NCBI GenBank assembly: GCA_001603055.1
Contig: LVAZ01000327.1
Span: 1-11,704 of the forward strand
DNA length: 11,704 bases
From: Victivallales bacterium Lenti_02
GTDB lineage: Bacteria > Verrucomicrobiota > Lentisphaeria > Oligosphaerales > Lenti-02
Reading direction: 5' to 3'
Part shown: positions 5,388 to 11,704 of the stretch, piece by piece
Position numbering within the stretch: the stretch's first letter is position 1
How the letters are laid out: each line of letters begins with the position of its first letter
The notes under the pieces: generated by a model
What the model was told of the DNA's origin: nothing
Seen by the model: only the letters and a program-made list of their open reading frames with translations
The model's database searches: none
Translations under genes and position numbers: made by a program

Positions 5388-7223
5388 ATGATCGACACTC
5401 CGGAAAAACTGACGCAGTACGCGGCCTTGCTGGGCGACCCCTCGGCCAAGAGCGCGATTCTCGTTTCCATGGGCACCTGCGGCATCGCGGCGGGGACGAC
5501 CCCGGTGCTGGAATCCCTGCGGGCGGCCCTGGACACCCGCGGCCTGAACAACACGATCCACCTGGTCGAGGTCGGCTGCATGGGCCTGTGCCACAGCGAA
5601 CCCACCATCGAGGTGTTCAACGCCGACACCGGCAAGAGGCAGATTTTCGGCAACGTCACGCCCGAGCAGGCGACGGCGGTGCTGGACGCCTTCGCCGGCG
5701 AGGCCAAGGGTCTGGACACCATCACCCGGGGCTGGTACTTCCCCGAGGAAGAGGACAACACGGACGGCGCGCCGCAGGCCCGCATCGCCCTGCGCAACAC
5801 CGGCCGCATCAATCCCGAGAAGATCGGCGAGTACATCGCCCGCAAGGGCTACCAGGCCCTGGCCAAGGCCGTCACCCAGATGACTCCCGAGAGCGTGGTG
5901 CAGGAAATCATGGCCTCCGGCCTGCGCGGCCGCGGCGGCGGCGGCTTCCCCACCGGCGTCAAGTGGAGCTTCGCGGCCCGCGAGAAGAGCGCCGAGAAGT
6001 ACGTCATCTGCAACGCGGACGAGGGCGACCCCGGCGCGTTCATGGACCGCGCGGTGCTCGAGGGCGACCCCCACTCCGTGCTCGAGGCCATGGCCATCGC
6101 CGGCTACGCCATCGGCGCGGGCAACGGCGTGATCTACATCCGCGCCGAATATCCGCTGGCCATCAAGCGCTTGCAGCTCGCCATCGACCAGGCCCAGCAC
6201 GAGGGTCTGCTCGGCAAGAACATCTTCGGCTCCGGCTTCTCCTTCGACATCGAGCTGAAATTCGGCGCGGGCGCCTTCGTCTGCGGCGAGGAGACGGCCC
6301 TGATCCACTCGATCGAGGGGATGCGCGGCGAGCCCACCTTCAAGCCGCCCTTCCCGGCGGTCGAGGGTCTGTGGAAGAAGCCCACCATCGTCAACAACGT
6401 CGAGACCTTCGCCAACGTCGCCGCCATCGTCCGGATGGGCGCCGAATGGTTCACCCGCCTCGGCACCGAGAAGAGCCCCGGCACCAAGGTCTTCGCCCTG
6501 GCCGGCAAGGTCAAGAAGGTGGGTCTGGTCGAGGTGCCCATGGGCACCCCCCTGCGCGACATCATCTTCGGCATCGGCAAGGGCATCCGCGAGGACAAGG
6601 AGTTCAAGGCCGTGCAGACCGGCGGCCCCTCCGGCGGCTGCATCAAGGCCGACAAGCTCGACACCCCGATCGACTACGACAGCCTCATCGCCCTCGGCTC
6701 GATGATGGGCTCGGGCGGCATGATCGTCATGGACGAGGACGACTGCATGGTCAACGTGGCCCGCTTCTTCCTCGAATTCACCCTCGACGAATCCTGCGGC
6801 AAATGCACCCCCTGCCGCATCGGGAACAAGCGCCTGTTCGAGATGCTCACCGAGATCACCCAGGGCAAGGGCACGCCGGAAACCCTCGACAAGCTGGCCA
6901 GCCTGGCCCAGACCATCAAGGACACCGCCCTCTGCGGCCTCGGCCAGACCTCGCCGAACCCGGTGCTCTCCACCATGGCCCAGTTCGCGGACGAATACCG
7001 CGCCCACATCGTGGACAAGCGCTGCCCGGCCGGCGTCTGCTCCCGCCTGATCACCTACACCATCACCGACGCCTGCGTGGGCTGCACCCTCTGCGCCCGC
7101 AACTGCCCGGTCGGCTGCATCGCCGGCGAGCGCAAGCAGAAGCACGTGATCGACCAGAGCAAGTGCATCCGCTGCGGCGTGTGCTACGACACCTGCAAGT
7201 TCCACGCCATCGAGAAGAACTAG
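5388..7223 (+). CDS. hydB: [FeFe]-hydrogenase subunit HydB (NuoF-like, NADH/FMN-binding)
   Basis: A 611-residue flavoprotein that exchanges electrons with NAD(H) and, in bifurcating enzymes, splits them between NADH and ferredoxin. Domains in order: an N-terminal thioredoxin-like [2Fe-2S]-type domain (1-115) with C31, C64 and C68; the 51-kDa NuoF core with the glycine-rich nucleotide motif GLRGRGGGGFPTG (178-190), the FMN/NADH region NADEGDPGAF (from 209) and CGEETAL; a [4Fe-4S] site ESCGKCTPC (C470, C473, C476) with C516; and a C-terminal 2[4Fe-4S] ferredoxin domain (C563, C566, C569, C573 and C593, C596, C599, C603). The first motif of the N-terminal domain has Ser27 where NuoE-type domains have a cysteine. 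Codons are strongly C/G-ending, as in hydA, consistent with high expression. It starts 16 bp after hydC and 46 bp separate it from hydA. Confidence 0.95.
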   Translation: MIDTPEKLTQYAALLGDPSAKSAILVSMGTCGIAAGTTPVLESLRAALDTRGLNNTIHLVEVGCMGLCHSEPTIEVFNADTGKRQIFGNVTPEQATAVLDAFAGEAKGLDTITRGWYFPEEEDNTDGAPQARIALRNTGRINPEKIGEYIARKGYQALAKAVTQMTPESVVQEIMASGLRGRGGGGFPTGVKWSFAAREKSAEKYVICNADEGDPGAFMDRAVLEGDPHSVLEAMAIAGYAIGAGNGVIYIRAEYPLAIKRLQLAIDQAQHEGLLGKNIFGSGFSFDIELKFGAGAFVCGEETALIHSIEGMRGEPTFKPPFPAVEGLWKKPTIVNNVETFANVAAIVRMGAEWFTRLGTEKSPGTKVFALAGKVKKVGLVEVPMGTPLRDIIFGIGKGIREDKEFKAVQTGGPSGGCIKADKLDTPIDYDSLIALGSMMGSGGMIVMDEDDCMVNVARFFLEFTLDESCGKCTPCRIGNKRLFEMLTEITQGKGTPETLDKLASLAQTIKDTALCGLGQTSPNPVLSTMAQFADEYRAHIVDKRCPAGVCSRLITYTITDACVGCTLCARNCPVGCIAGERKQKHVIDQSKCIRCGVCYDTCKFHAIEKN

Positions 7224-7269
7224 CGCAGGGAACCCGGCCACAACACTTGCCCAACGGAGGCTTCATTCG

Positions 7270-9021
7270 ATGAGTTCTGAAAAGCTGCTGAATATCACCA
7301 TCAACGGCATGCCGGTAAAGGTCAAGGACGGTGCCACCATCCTCCAGGCCGCCAAAAAGCTCGGCATCAAGATTCCCACCCTCTGCTACCTCGAGCTGGA
7401 CTGCTTCCACTTCGAGCACCGCAAGGGCTCCTGCCGCATCTGCATGGTCGAGGTCGAGGGCCGCCGCAACCTGGCTCCCGCCTGCTGCACCCCGGTCATG
7501 GACAAGATGGTCATCCAGACCCACTCGCCCCGCGCCGTCAACGCCCGCCGCACGGTGCTCGATCTGATCCTCTCCGACCACCCCAAGGACTGCCTCACCT
7601 GCGCCAAGAGCGGCAACTGCGAGCTGCAGAAGCTCGCCGCCGACTTCAAGCTCACCAGCGTCAAGTACGAGGGCGAGCAGTCCACCTATGACTTCGACAA
7701 GGCCAACGAGTCCATCGTCCGCGACCTCAACAAGTGCATCATGTGCCGCCGCTGCGAGTCCGCCTGCAACGAGATGCAGACCGTCGGCATCCTCTCCGGC
7801 GTGCGCCGCGGCTTCGAGGCCATCGTCGCCCCGACCCTGGAGAAGCCGCTGGACGAGACCAACTGCGTCTTCTGCGGCCAGTGCGTCGCCGCCTGCCCGG
7901 TCGGCGCCCTCACCGCCGTGATCCGCAACCAGGACGTGCTCGACGCCCTGAACGACCCGAAGAAGACGGTGGTGGTGCAGACCGCCCCCGCCGTGCGCGT
8001 GGCCATCGGGGAAGGCTTCGGGCTCAAGCCCGGCACCATCTCCACCGGCAAGCTGGTCACCGCCCTCCGCCGCCTCGGCTTCGACGCCGTGTTCGACACC
8101 GACTTCGCGGCCGACCTCACCATCATGGAGGAGACCACCGAGTTCATCGAGCGGGTCAAGAAGGGCGAGAACCTCCCCATCCTCACCTCCTGCTGCCCCG
8201 GCTGGGTCAAGTTCTTCGAACACCAGTTCCCCGATCTGATCCACATCCCCTCGACCGCCAAGTCCCCGCAGCAGATGTTCGGCGCCATCGCCAAGACCTA
8301 CTACGCCCAGAAGCTCGGCGTGGACCCGAAGGATCTGGTCGTCGTCTCCATCATGCCCTGCCTGGCCAAGAAGTACGAGGCCTCCCGCCCCGAGTTCGCC
8401 CGGGACGGCATCCGCGACGTGGACATCGTCCTCTCCACCCGCGAACTCATCATCATGCTGAACGAGGCCGGCATCCAGCTCGACCGGCTCGAGGACGGCG
8501 AGTACGACAGCCCCCTCGGCGAATCCACCGGCGCCGCCGTCATCTTCGGCGCCAGCGGCGGCGTCCTCGAAGCCGCCCTCCGCACCGCCGCCGACTGGCT
8601 CACCGGCCAGGACCTCGAAAAGGTGGACTTCGCCGCCGTCCGCGGCCTCGAAGGCACCAAGGAGGCCACCGTCGAGGTGGCCGGCATGCAGGTGAAGGCG
8701 GCGGTCGTCTCCGGTCTCGGCAACGCCCGGCGCCTGCTCGAACGCATCCGCAGCGGCGAGGCCCAGTACCACATCATCGAGATCATGGCCTGCCCCGGCG
8801 GCTGCCTCAACGGCGGCGGCCAGCCCTACATCCGCGGCAACACCGCCATCCTCGAAGCCCGCATGAACGCCATCTACGAGGCGGACAAGGGCCTGCCCAA
8901 GCGCAAGTCCCACCAGAATCCCGACATCATCAAGCTCTACGACGAGTTCCTCGGCAAGCCCGGCAGCCACCTGGCCCACGAGCTGCTCCACACCCACTAC
9001 ATCTCCCGCGGCAACGCCTAG
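7270..9021 (+). CDS. hydA: [FeFe]-hydrogenase catalytic subunit HydA
   Basis: A 583-residue cytoplasmic subunit that makes or oxidises H2. Domains in order: N-terminal [2Fe-2S] (C39, C55, C58, C72); His-ligated [4Fe-4S] (H104, C108, C111, C117); two ferredoxin-type [4Fe-4S] (C156, C159, C162, C166 and C199, C202, C205, C209); the H-cluster domain with TSCCPGW (ligand C309), MPCLAKKYE (C364) and MACPGGCLNGGGQP (C508, C512); and a C-terminal small-subunit-like tail. Numbering runs nine ahead of clostridial CpI at the H-cluster, which puts the proton-transfer residues at C308, E288, S328 and E291, all present. This is the M3-type layout (no extra C-terminal [2Fe-2S]) in a trimeric HydABC arrangement, so NADH/ferredoxin-linked bifurcation is likely but inferred. 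GGAGG lies nine bases before ATG 7270. The maturases HydEFG are not in the window. Confidence 0.97.
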   Translation: MSSEKLLNITINGMPVKVKDGATILQAAKKLGIKIPTLCYLELDCFHFEHRKGSCRICMVEVEGRRNLAPACCTPVMDKMVIQTHSPRAVNARRTVLDLILSDHPKDCLTCAKSGNCELQKLAADFKLTSVKYEGEQSTYDFDKANESIVRDLNKCIMCRRCESACNEMQTVGILSGVRRGFEAIVAPTLEKPLDETNCVFCGQCVAACPVGALTAVIRNQDVLDALNDPKKTVVVQTAPAVRVAIGEGFGLKPGTISTGKLVTALRRLGFDAVFDTDFAADLTIMEETTEFIERVKKGENLPILTSCCPGWVKFFEHQFPDLIHIPSTAKSPQQMFGAIAKTYYAQKLGVDPKDLVVVSIMPCLAKKYEASRPEFARDGIRDVDIVLSTRELIIMLNEAGIQLDRLEDGEYDSPLGESTGAAVIFGASGGVLEAALRTAADWLTGQDLEKVDFAAVRGLEGTKEATVEVAGMQVKAAVVSGLGNARRLLERIRSGEAQYHIIEIMACPGGCLNGGGQPYIRGNTAILEARMNAIYEADKGLPKRKSHQNPDIIKLYDEFLGKPGSHLAHELLHTHYISRGNA

Positions 9022-9039
9022 TTCCCGCCCGCGCCCTCC

Positions 9040-9086
9040 CGGCCCCGACGGCACCCCGCCGCCGGGGCCGTTCCGTTTCCCCTCTT
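9040..9086 (+). terminator. Terminator of the hyd operon
   Basis: CGGCCCCG (9040-9047) pairs perfectly with CGGGGCCG (9063-9070). After one A-C mismatch the stem continues with CGGC/GCCG around the loop ACCCC (9053-9057). A T/C-rich stretch (9071-9086) follows. The hairpin begins 18 bases after the hydA stop, and its strength makes up for the weak T tract. Confidence 0.75.
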
Positions 9087-9113
9087 GACAGAGGGGGCGC
9101 GCCGGGCTACACA
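9085..9113 (+). promoter_or_regulatory. Promoter of the AI-2E family gene
   Basis: A perfect TTGACA (9085-9090), a 17-bp spacer and TACACA (9108-9113; three of six consensus positions, in a GGGCTACACAT context). Transcription would start near 9120, about 33 bases before the ATG. It directly abuts the hyd terminator, so this gene appears to be separately transcribed. Confidence 0.55.
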
Positions 9114-9152
9114 TATTGACCGAATGGAACCACTCCCCCCGCGAGGACGCCG

Positions 9153-10289
9153 ATGCTGAAGGAACTCGAATTGGGACCGCGCCAGCGCGCCACCGTCGCG
9201 GCGGCCCTGACCCTGCTGGCGGCCCTGCTGCTGGCGGCGGTGGGCAGCGGCATCGTCTGGGGGCTGGCCCGCTTCATCAACCGCTTCCAGAATGTCCTGC
9301 TGCCCCCGGTGGTGGCGGGCATCCTGGCCATGCTGCTGCGGCCCTACTACGACTGGCTGCTCAAGGTGTGCCGGGGCTCGCGGACGGCGGCCCTGATTCT
9401 GTTCTTCCTGTCGGCGCTCGTCCCGCTGGTGGCCTTTGCCTGGACCGTCGGCGCCTTCGCGGTGAACCAGATTCTCCAATTCATCGACGAGCTGCCCGCC
9501 AGCATCGGCCGCTTGCAGGAGCTGGCCCGCTCGCACTGGCCCAAAGTCACCAGCCTGCTGGAGAAATACGGCCTCATGGGCGAGTTCAACAGCCAGTTGA
9601 AGAATCCCGACGGGATCGTGGTGAGCCTGCTCCGCTACTGGGGAGGCAGGCTGTCGCAGTCCCTGGTCCAGCTCTTCCAGTCCGCCGCCGGCCTGTTCGC
9701 CTGGGCGGTGCTGCCCGTGTATCTGGCCTTCTTCCTCATGGCCAAGCCCTTCGAGACCCGGAAAATCGGCGATTTCCTGCCGTTCCTCAAGCCGGAGACC
9801 AGGGAGGACGCGGTCTACCTGTTCAGCCAGTTCGTCGAGATTCTGCTCACCTTTTTCCGGGGCCAGATCATCGTCGCCTTCGCCCAGGGGCTGCTCTTCG
9901 CCCTCGGTTTCGCCCTGGTCGGCCTGCCCTACGGCATCGTCATCGGCATCAGCCTGGGCTTTCTCAACATCATCCCCTATCTGGGCAGCATCGCGGGACT
10001 CGCCGTGGCCCTGCCCCTGGCCTATTTCAGCAAGGCGGGGGGCCTCACCCTGGTGGTGCTGGTGCTGGTGGTCTTCTCGATCGTGCAGGCCATCGAGGGC
10101 TACCTCCTGACCCCGCGGATCATGGGCAAGCGCACGGGGCTGCATCCCGCCCTCATCATCTTCGCGGTCTTCTTCTGGGGAGTCGCCCTCGGCGGCATCC
10201 TCGGCATGATGCTGGCGATCCCCCTCACCGCTTTCGCCGTGGTGTTCTGGCGGCTGCTGGAGAAGAAATACCTTACCGAGGTGGTCTAG
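9153..10289 (+). CDS. AI-2E family transporter (membrane protein)
   Basis: A 378-residue inner-membrane protein of the AI-2E transporter family (PF01594, YdiK/PerM/TqsA-like). About eight hydrophobic membrane segments are visible: two near the N-terminus (about 16-38 and 48-66), one at about 76-100, one at about 176-194, then a cluster from 230 to 365. The family signature GFLNIIPYLGS (269-279) and the IEGYLLTPRIMGK motif (from 314) are both present, and the length is typical. A long hydrophilic loop (about 105-170) lies between the third and fourth segments. Family members export small molecules or ions (quorum signal, Na+ or indole in different cases), so no substrate should be inferred. 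GAGGA lies five bases before ATG 9153. It has its own promoter and ends in a stop codon overlapping that of the convergent methyltransferase gene. Confidence 0.92.
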   Translation: MLKELELGPRQRATVAAALTLLAALLLAAVGSGIVWGLARFINRFQNVLLPPVVAGILAMLLRPYYDWLLKVCRGSRTAALILFFLSALVPLVAFAWTVGAFAVNQILQFIDELPASIGRLQELARSHWPKVTSLLEKYGLMGEFNSQLKNPDGIVVSLLRYWGGRLSQSLVQLFQSAAGLFAWAVLPVYLAFFLMAKPFETRKIGDFLPFLKPETREDAVYLFSQFVEILLTFFRGQIIVAFAQGLLFALGFALVGLPYGIVIGISLGFLNIIPYLGSIAGLAVALPLAYFSKAGGLTLVVLVLVVFSIVQAIEGYLLTPRIMGKRTGLHPALIIFAVFFWGVALGGILGMMLAIPLTAFAVVFWRLLEKKYLTEVV

Positions 10290-11170
10290 CGGAGCGCGGC
10301 CTTGATGGCGGCGATGTGCGCCGGGGTGGTGCCGCAGCAGCCGCCGATGATATTCGCCCCGGCGGCGAGCAGCTTCGGCACCTTGCCCGCCATCTCCTCG
10401 GGACTCTCGCGGAAAATCGTGCGGCCCTCGCGGTCCAGTTCCGGCATGCCCGCGTTGGGCATGGCCATGACCGGCACGCCAGGCACCGCCGCCCGAAGCT
10501 GCTTCACCACCTCGATCATGTGGTCCGGACCGGTCCCGCAGTTGGTGCCGATGATATCCGCCCCCGCCGCCGCGGCCTGCACCGCGTAGGCGGCCGGCGT
10601 CACCCCCATCATGGTGGCGTAGCCGCCGGCGTACTGCGGGTCGAAGGTGAAGCTGGTAATCACGACCAGCCCGCCCACGTCCTTGGCCGCGCGGACGGCG
10701 GCCAGGGCCTCGTCGAGCGCGGTCATGGTCTCGATGACCACCGCGTCCGCCCCGCCCTCCTTCAACGCCGCGATCTGGACTTTGAAGGCCTGATAGAAAT
10801 CCTCCTCGGATTCGAGCCCGAGGGGGGCCATGAACTCGCCGGTGGGGCCGACGCTGCCGAGCACGTACTGGTCGTTCCCCGCCACCTCGCGGGCCAGCGC
10901 CGCCGCCGCCCGGTTGATCTCGGCCACCCGGTCCTGCAAGCCGTAGTGGGCCAGCTTGTAGCGGCTGCCGCCGAAGGAATTGCACTCGACCAGATCGCTC
11001 CCCGCCAGACGGTAGCTGCGGTGGATGTCGCGCACGTCCCCGGGCCGGTCCACGCACCATAGCTCCGGACAGTCGCCGGGTTGCAGCCCCTTCTCCTGCA
11101 GAAAGGTGCCCATGGCCCCGTCGCAGACCAGAATCTCACCGGCGGCCAGACGTTCAAGGATCGGTTTCAT
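10286..11170 (-). CDS. Standalone homocysteine S-methyltransferase family protein (MetH N-domain type)
   Basis: A 294-residue (beta/alpha)8 zinc enzyme that transfers a methyl group to homocysteine or a related thiol. The three zinc-ligand cysteines are visible: C211 in GTNCG, and C278 and C279 in GGCCGTTPAHI. The N-terminus LVCDGAMGTFLQ and the segment DLVECNSFGGS are family signatures, close to the first module of cobalamin-dependent methionine synthase. The pterin, cobalamin and activation domains of full-length MetH are absent, so the protein either uses another methyl donor or works with separately encoded corrinoid partners. ATG 11170 is preferred over an upstream in-frame start because GGAGA sits five to six bases upstream and the homology begins there. 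Its stop overlaps the stop of the AI-2E gene in the sequence CTAG. Confidence 0.9.
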   Translation of the reverse strand: MKPILERLAAGEILVCDGAMGTFLQEKGLQPGDCPELWCVDRPGDVRDIHRSYRLAGSDLVECNSFGGSRYKLAHYGLQDRVAEINRAAAALAREVAGNDQYVLGSVGPTGEFMAPLGLESEEDFYQAFKVQIAALKEGGADAVVIETMTALDEALAAVRAAKDVGGLVVITSFTFDPQYAGGYATMMGVTPAAYAVQAAAAGADIIGTNCGTGPDHMIEVVKQLRAAVPGVPVMAMPNAGMPELDREGRTIFRESPEEMAGKVPKLLAAGANIIGGCCGTTPAHIAAIKAALR

Positions 11171-11322
11171 CGGTTTCTCCGCTATTCGAGGATGGTGGGG
11201 ATTCCCGGCAATGTAACCCATTCCCGCCGGAGAGAGAACCCGTCGCGCCAAGGCTCGCAAACTCGGCGGGCCAAATTACCTTCCCTTTGGTTTTTTTGCC
11301 CTCCTGTTGCCGGAATTCAGCC
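11171..11322. other. Divergent spacer with long hairpin and T-run
   Basis: CCCGCCG (11223-11229) pairs perfectly with CGGCGGG (11264-11270) across a 34-base loop. Immediately after it CCAAA (11271-11275) can pair with TTTGG (11286-11290), followed by T7 (11291-11297), a weak terminator-like element on the plus strand 26 bases before the amidohydrolase start. I do not recognise a SAM, SAH or cobalamin riboswitch on the minus strand ahead of the methyltransferase gene. No clear promoter is seen for either gene. Confidence 0.35.
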
Positions 11323-11704
11323 ATGCCCATTTTTGATTGCCATACCCATGTGTTTCCCGACGGCGTAGCCTCTGCCGCCGTCGCCGCCATCGGCCGGGCG
11401 GCGGGAATCATGCCCGACTTCGACGGCACGCGGAGCGGACTGGTCAAGCGCCTGCGCGAAGCGGGCTGCGACGGGGCTCTGAACTGCCCCATCGCCACTA
11501 AGCCGGAACAGGTCCGCAGCATCAACAACTGGGCCGCCGCCGGCAACGAATGGCCGGTCCTCTCCCTCGGCACCATCCATCCCGACCTTCCCCAGCCGGG
11601 CGCGGAGATCGAGCGCCTCCATTCCCTGGGGCTGCTCGGCCTCAAGCTCCATCCCGAATACCAGCTATTCACCCTCGACGACCCGCGCCTGGACCCGGTC
11701 TGGG
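11323..11704 (+). CDS. Amidohydrolase family protein, 5' part (cut by window end)
   Basis: 127 codons are present with no stop before the window edge. The protein starts MPIFDCHTHVFPDG, with the DxHxH metal-binding motif (D5, H7, H9) of the amidohydrolase/TIM-barrel metal-dependent hydrolase superfamily, probably of the Amidohydrolase_2 (PF04909) or TatD-like kind. Further on, LSLGTIHPDLP (beta strand and loop) and LGLKLHPEYQ, with a conserved Lys-x-His, fit that fold. The substrate cannot be predicted: family members include decarboxylases, lactonases and deacylases. No convincing Shine-Dalgarno sequence precedes ATG 11323, but the motif at the extreme N-terminus makes this start very likely. 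It is divergent from the methyltransferase gene. Confidence 0.85.
   Translation, partial: MPIFDCHTHVFPDGVASAAVAAIGRAAGIMPDFDGTRSGLVKRLREAGCDGALNCPIATKPEQVRSINNWAAAGNEWPVLSLGTIHPDLPQPGAEIERLHSLGLLGLKLHPEYQLFTLDDPRLDPVW

Noticed and set aside
5328..9114. Long minus-strand open frames (637 and 683 codons) opposite hydB and hydA
   Set aside because: They mirror the biased codon use of the hyd genes, are rich in Gly, Ala, Val, Asp and Leu, and have no domain signatures. Shadow frames.
9018..11062. Long open frames on both strands opposite the AI-2E and methyltransferase genes
   Set aside because: Each crosses a convergent gene boundary and changes character where the real gene ends; the low-complexity translation has no family signature.
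11171..11260. Possible SAM, SAH or cobalamin riboswitch before the methyltransferase gene
   Set aside because: I could not find the conserved core or box sequences of these classes on the minus strand, and the leader is short.

Overview
The window is GC-rich bacterial DNA (roughly two thirds G+C by eye) with seven protein-coding genes that I can support, the last one cut by the window end. A secreted PQQ-type beta-propeller protein starting with a WPGWRGPERNG-type motif, a secreted GH5 glycosidase, an anaerobic [FeFe]-hydrogenase operon, and GC-rich intergenic spacers full of small palindromes and short tandem repeats together suggest a fermentative anaerobe of the PVC superphylum (Kiritimatiellota, Lentisphaerota or Verrucomicrobiota). 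That placement is inference; no rRNA gene or other phylogenetic marker is present to settle it.

Layout. Positions 1-654 hold no convincing gene. They contain an 89-bp tandem duplication, a four-copy 9-bp repeat and several perfect hairpins, ending in a possible promoter. rsgA (655-1710, +) encodes a circularly permuted GTPase of 30S ribosome maturation. It converges on a minus-strand pair: a GH5 glycoside hydrolase (4532-3009), followed after 40 bp by a PQQ-like beta-propeller protein (2968-1760), both exported. A 314-bp divergent spacer (4533-4846) carries several hairpins, an intrinsic-terminator-like element with a T6 tract, and a possible promoter. The main operon then runs rightward: hydC (4847-5371), hydB (5388-7223) and hydA (7270-9021), the three subunits of an NADH/ferredoxin-linked, probably electron-bifurcating [FeFe]-hydrogenase. 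A strong terminator hairpin closes it. A recognisable promoter then leads to an AI-2E family membrane protein (9153-10289, +), whose stop codon overlaps the stop of a convergent standalone homocysteine S-methyltransferase-type gene (11170-10286, -). A 152-bp divergent spacer and the 5' part of an amidohydrolase gene (11323 onward, +) end the window.

How the parts fit. The GH5 enzyme would release sugars outside the cytoplasm. The hydrogenase would dispose of reductant (NADH plus reduced ferredoxin) as H2 during fermentation of such sugars. All catalytic and cluster ligands expected in HydA are present, including the proton-transfer residues. The maturases HydE, HydF and HydG are not in the window and must be encoded elsewhere.

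I found no CRISPR array, tRNA, rRNA, transposase or defence cassette. The least ordinary signals are the mutually exclusive hairpins and terminator in front of the hydrogenase operon, the near-identical tandem repeat upstream of rsgA, an unusual cysteine cluster at the HydC N-terminus, and a missing cluster cysteine in the N-terminal domain of HydB.
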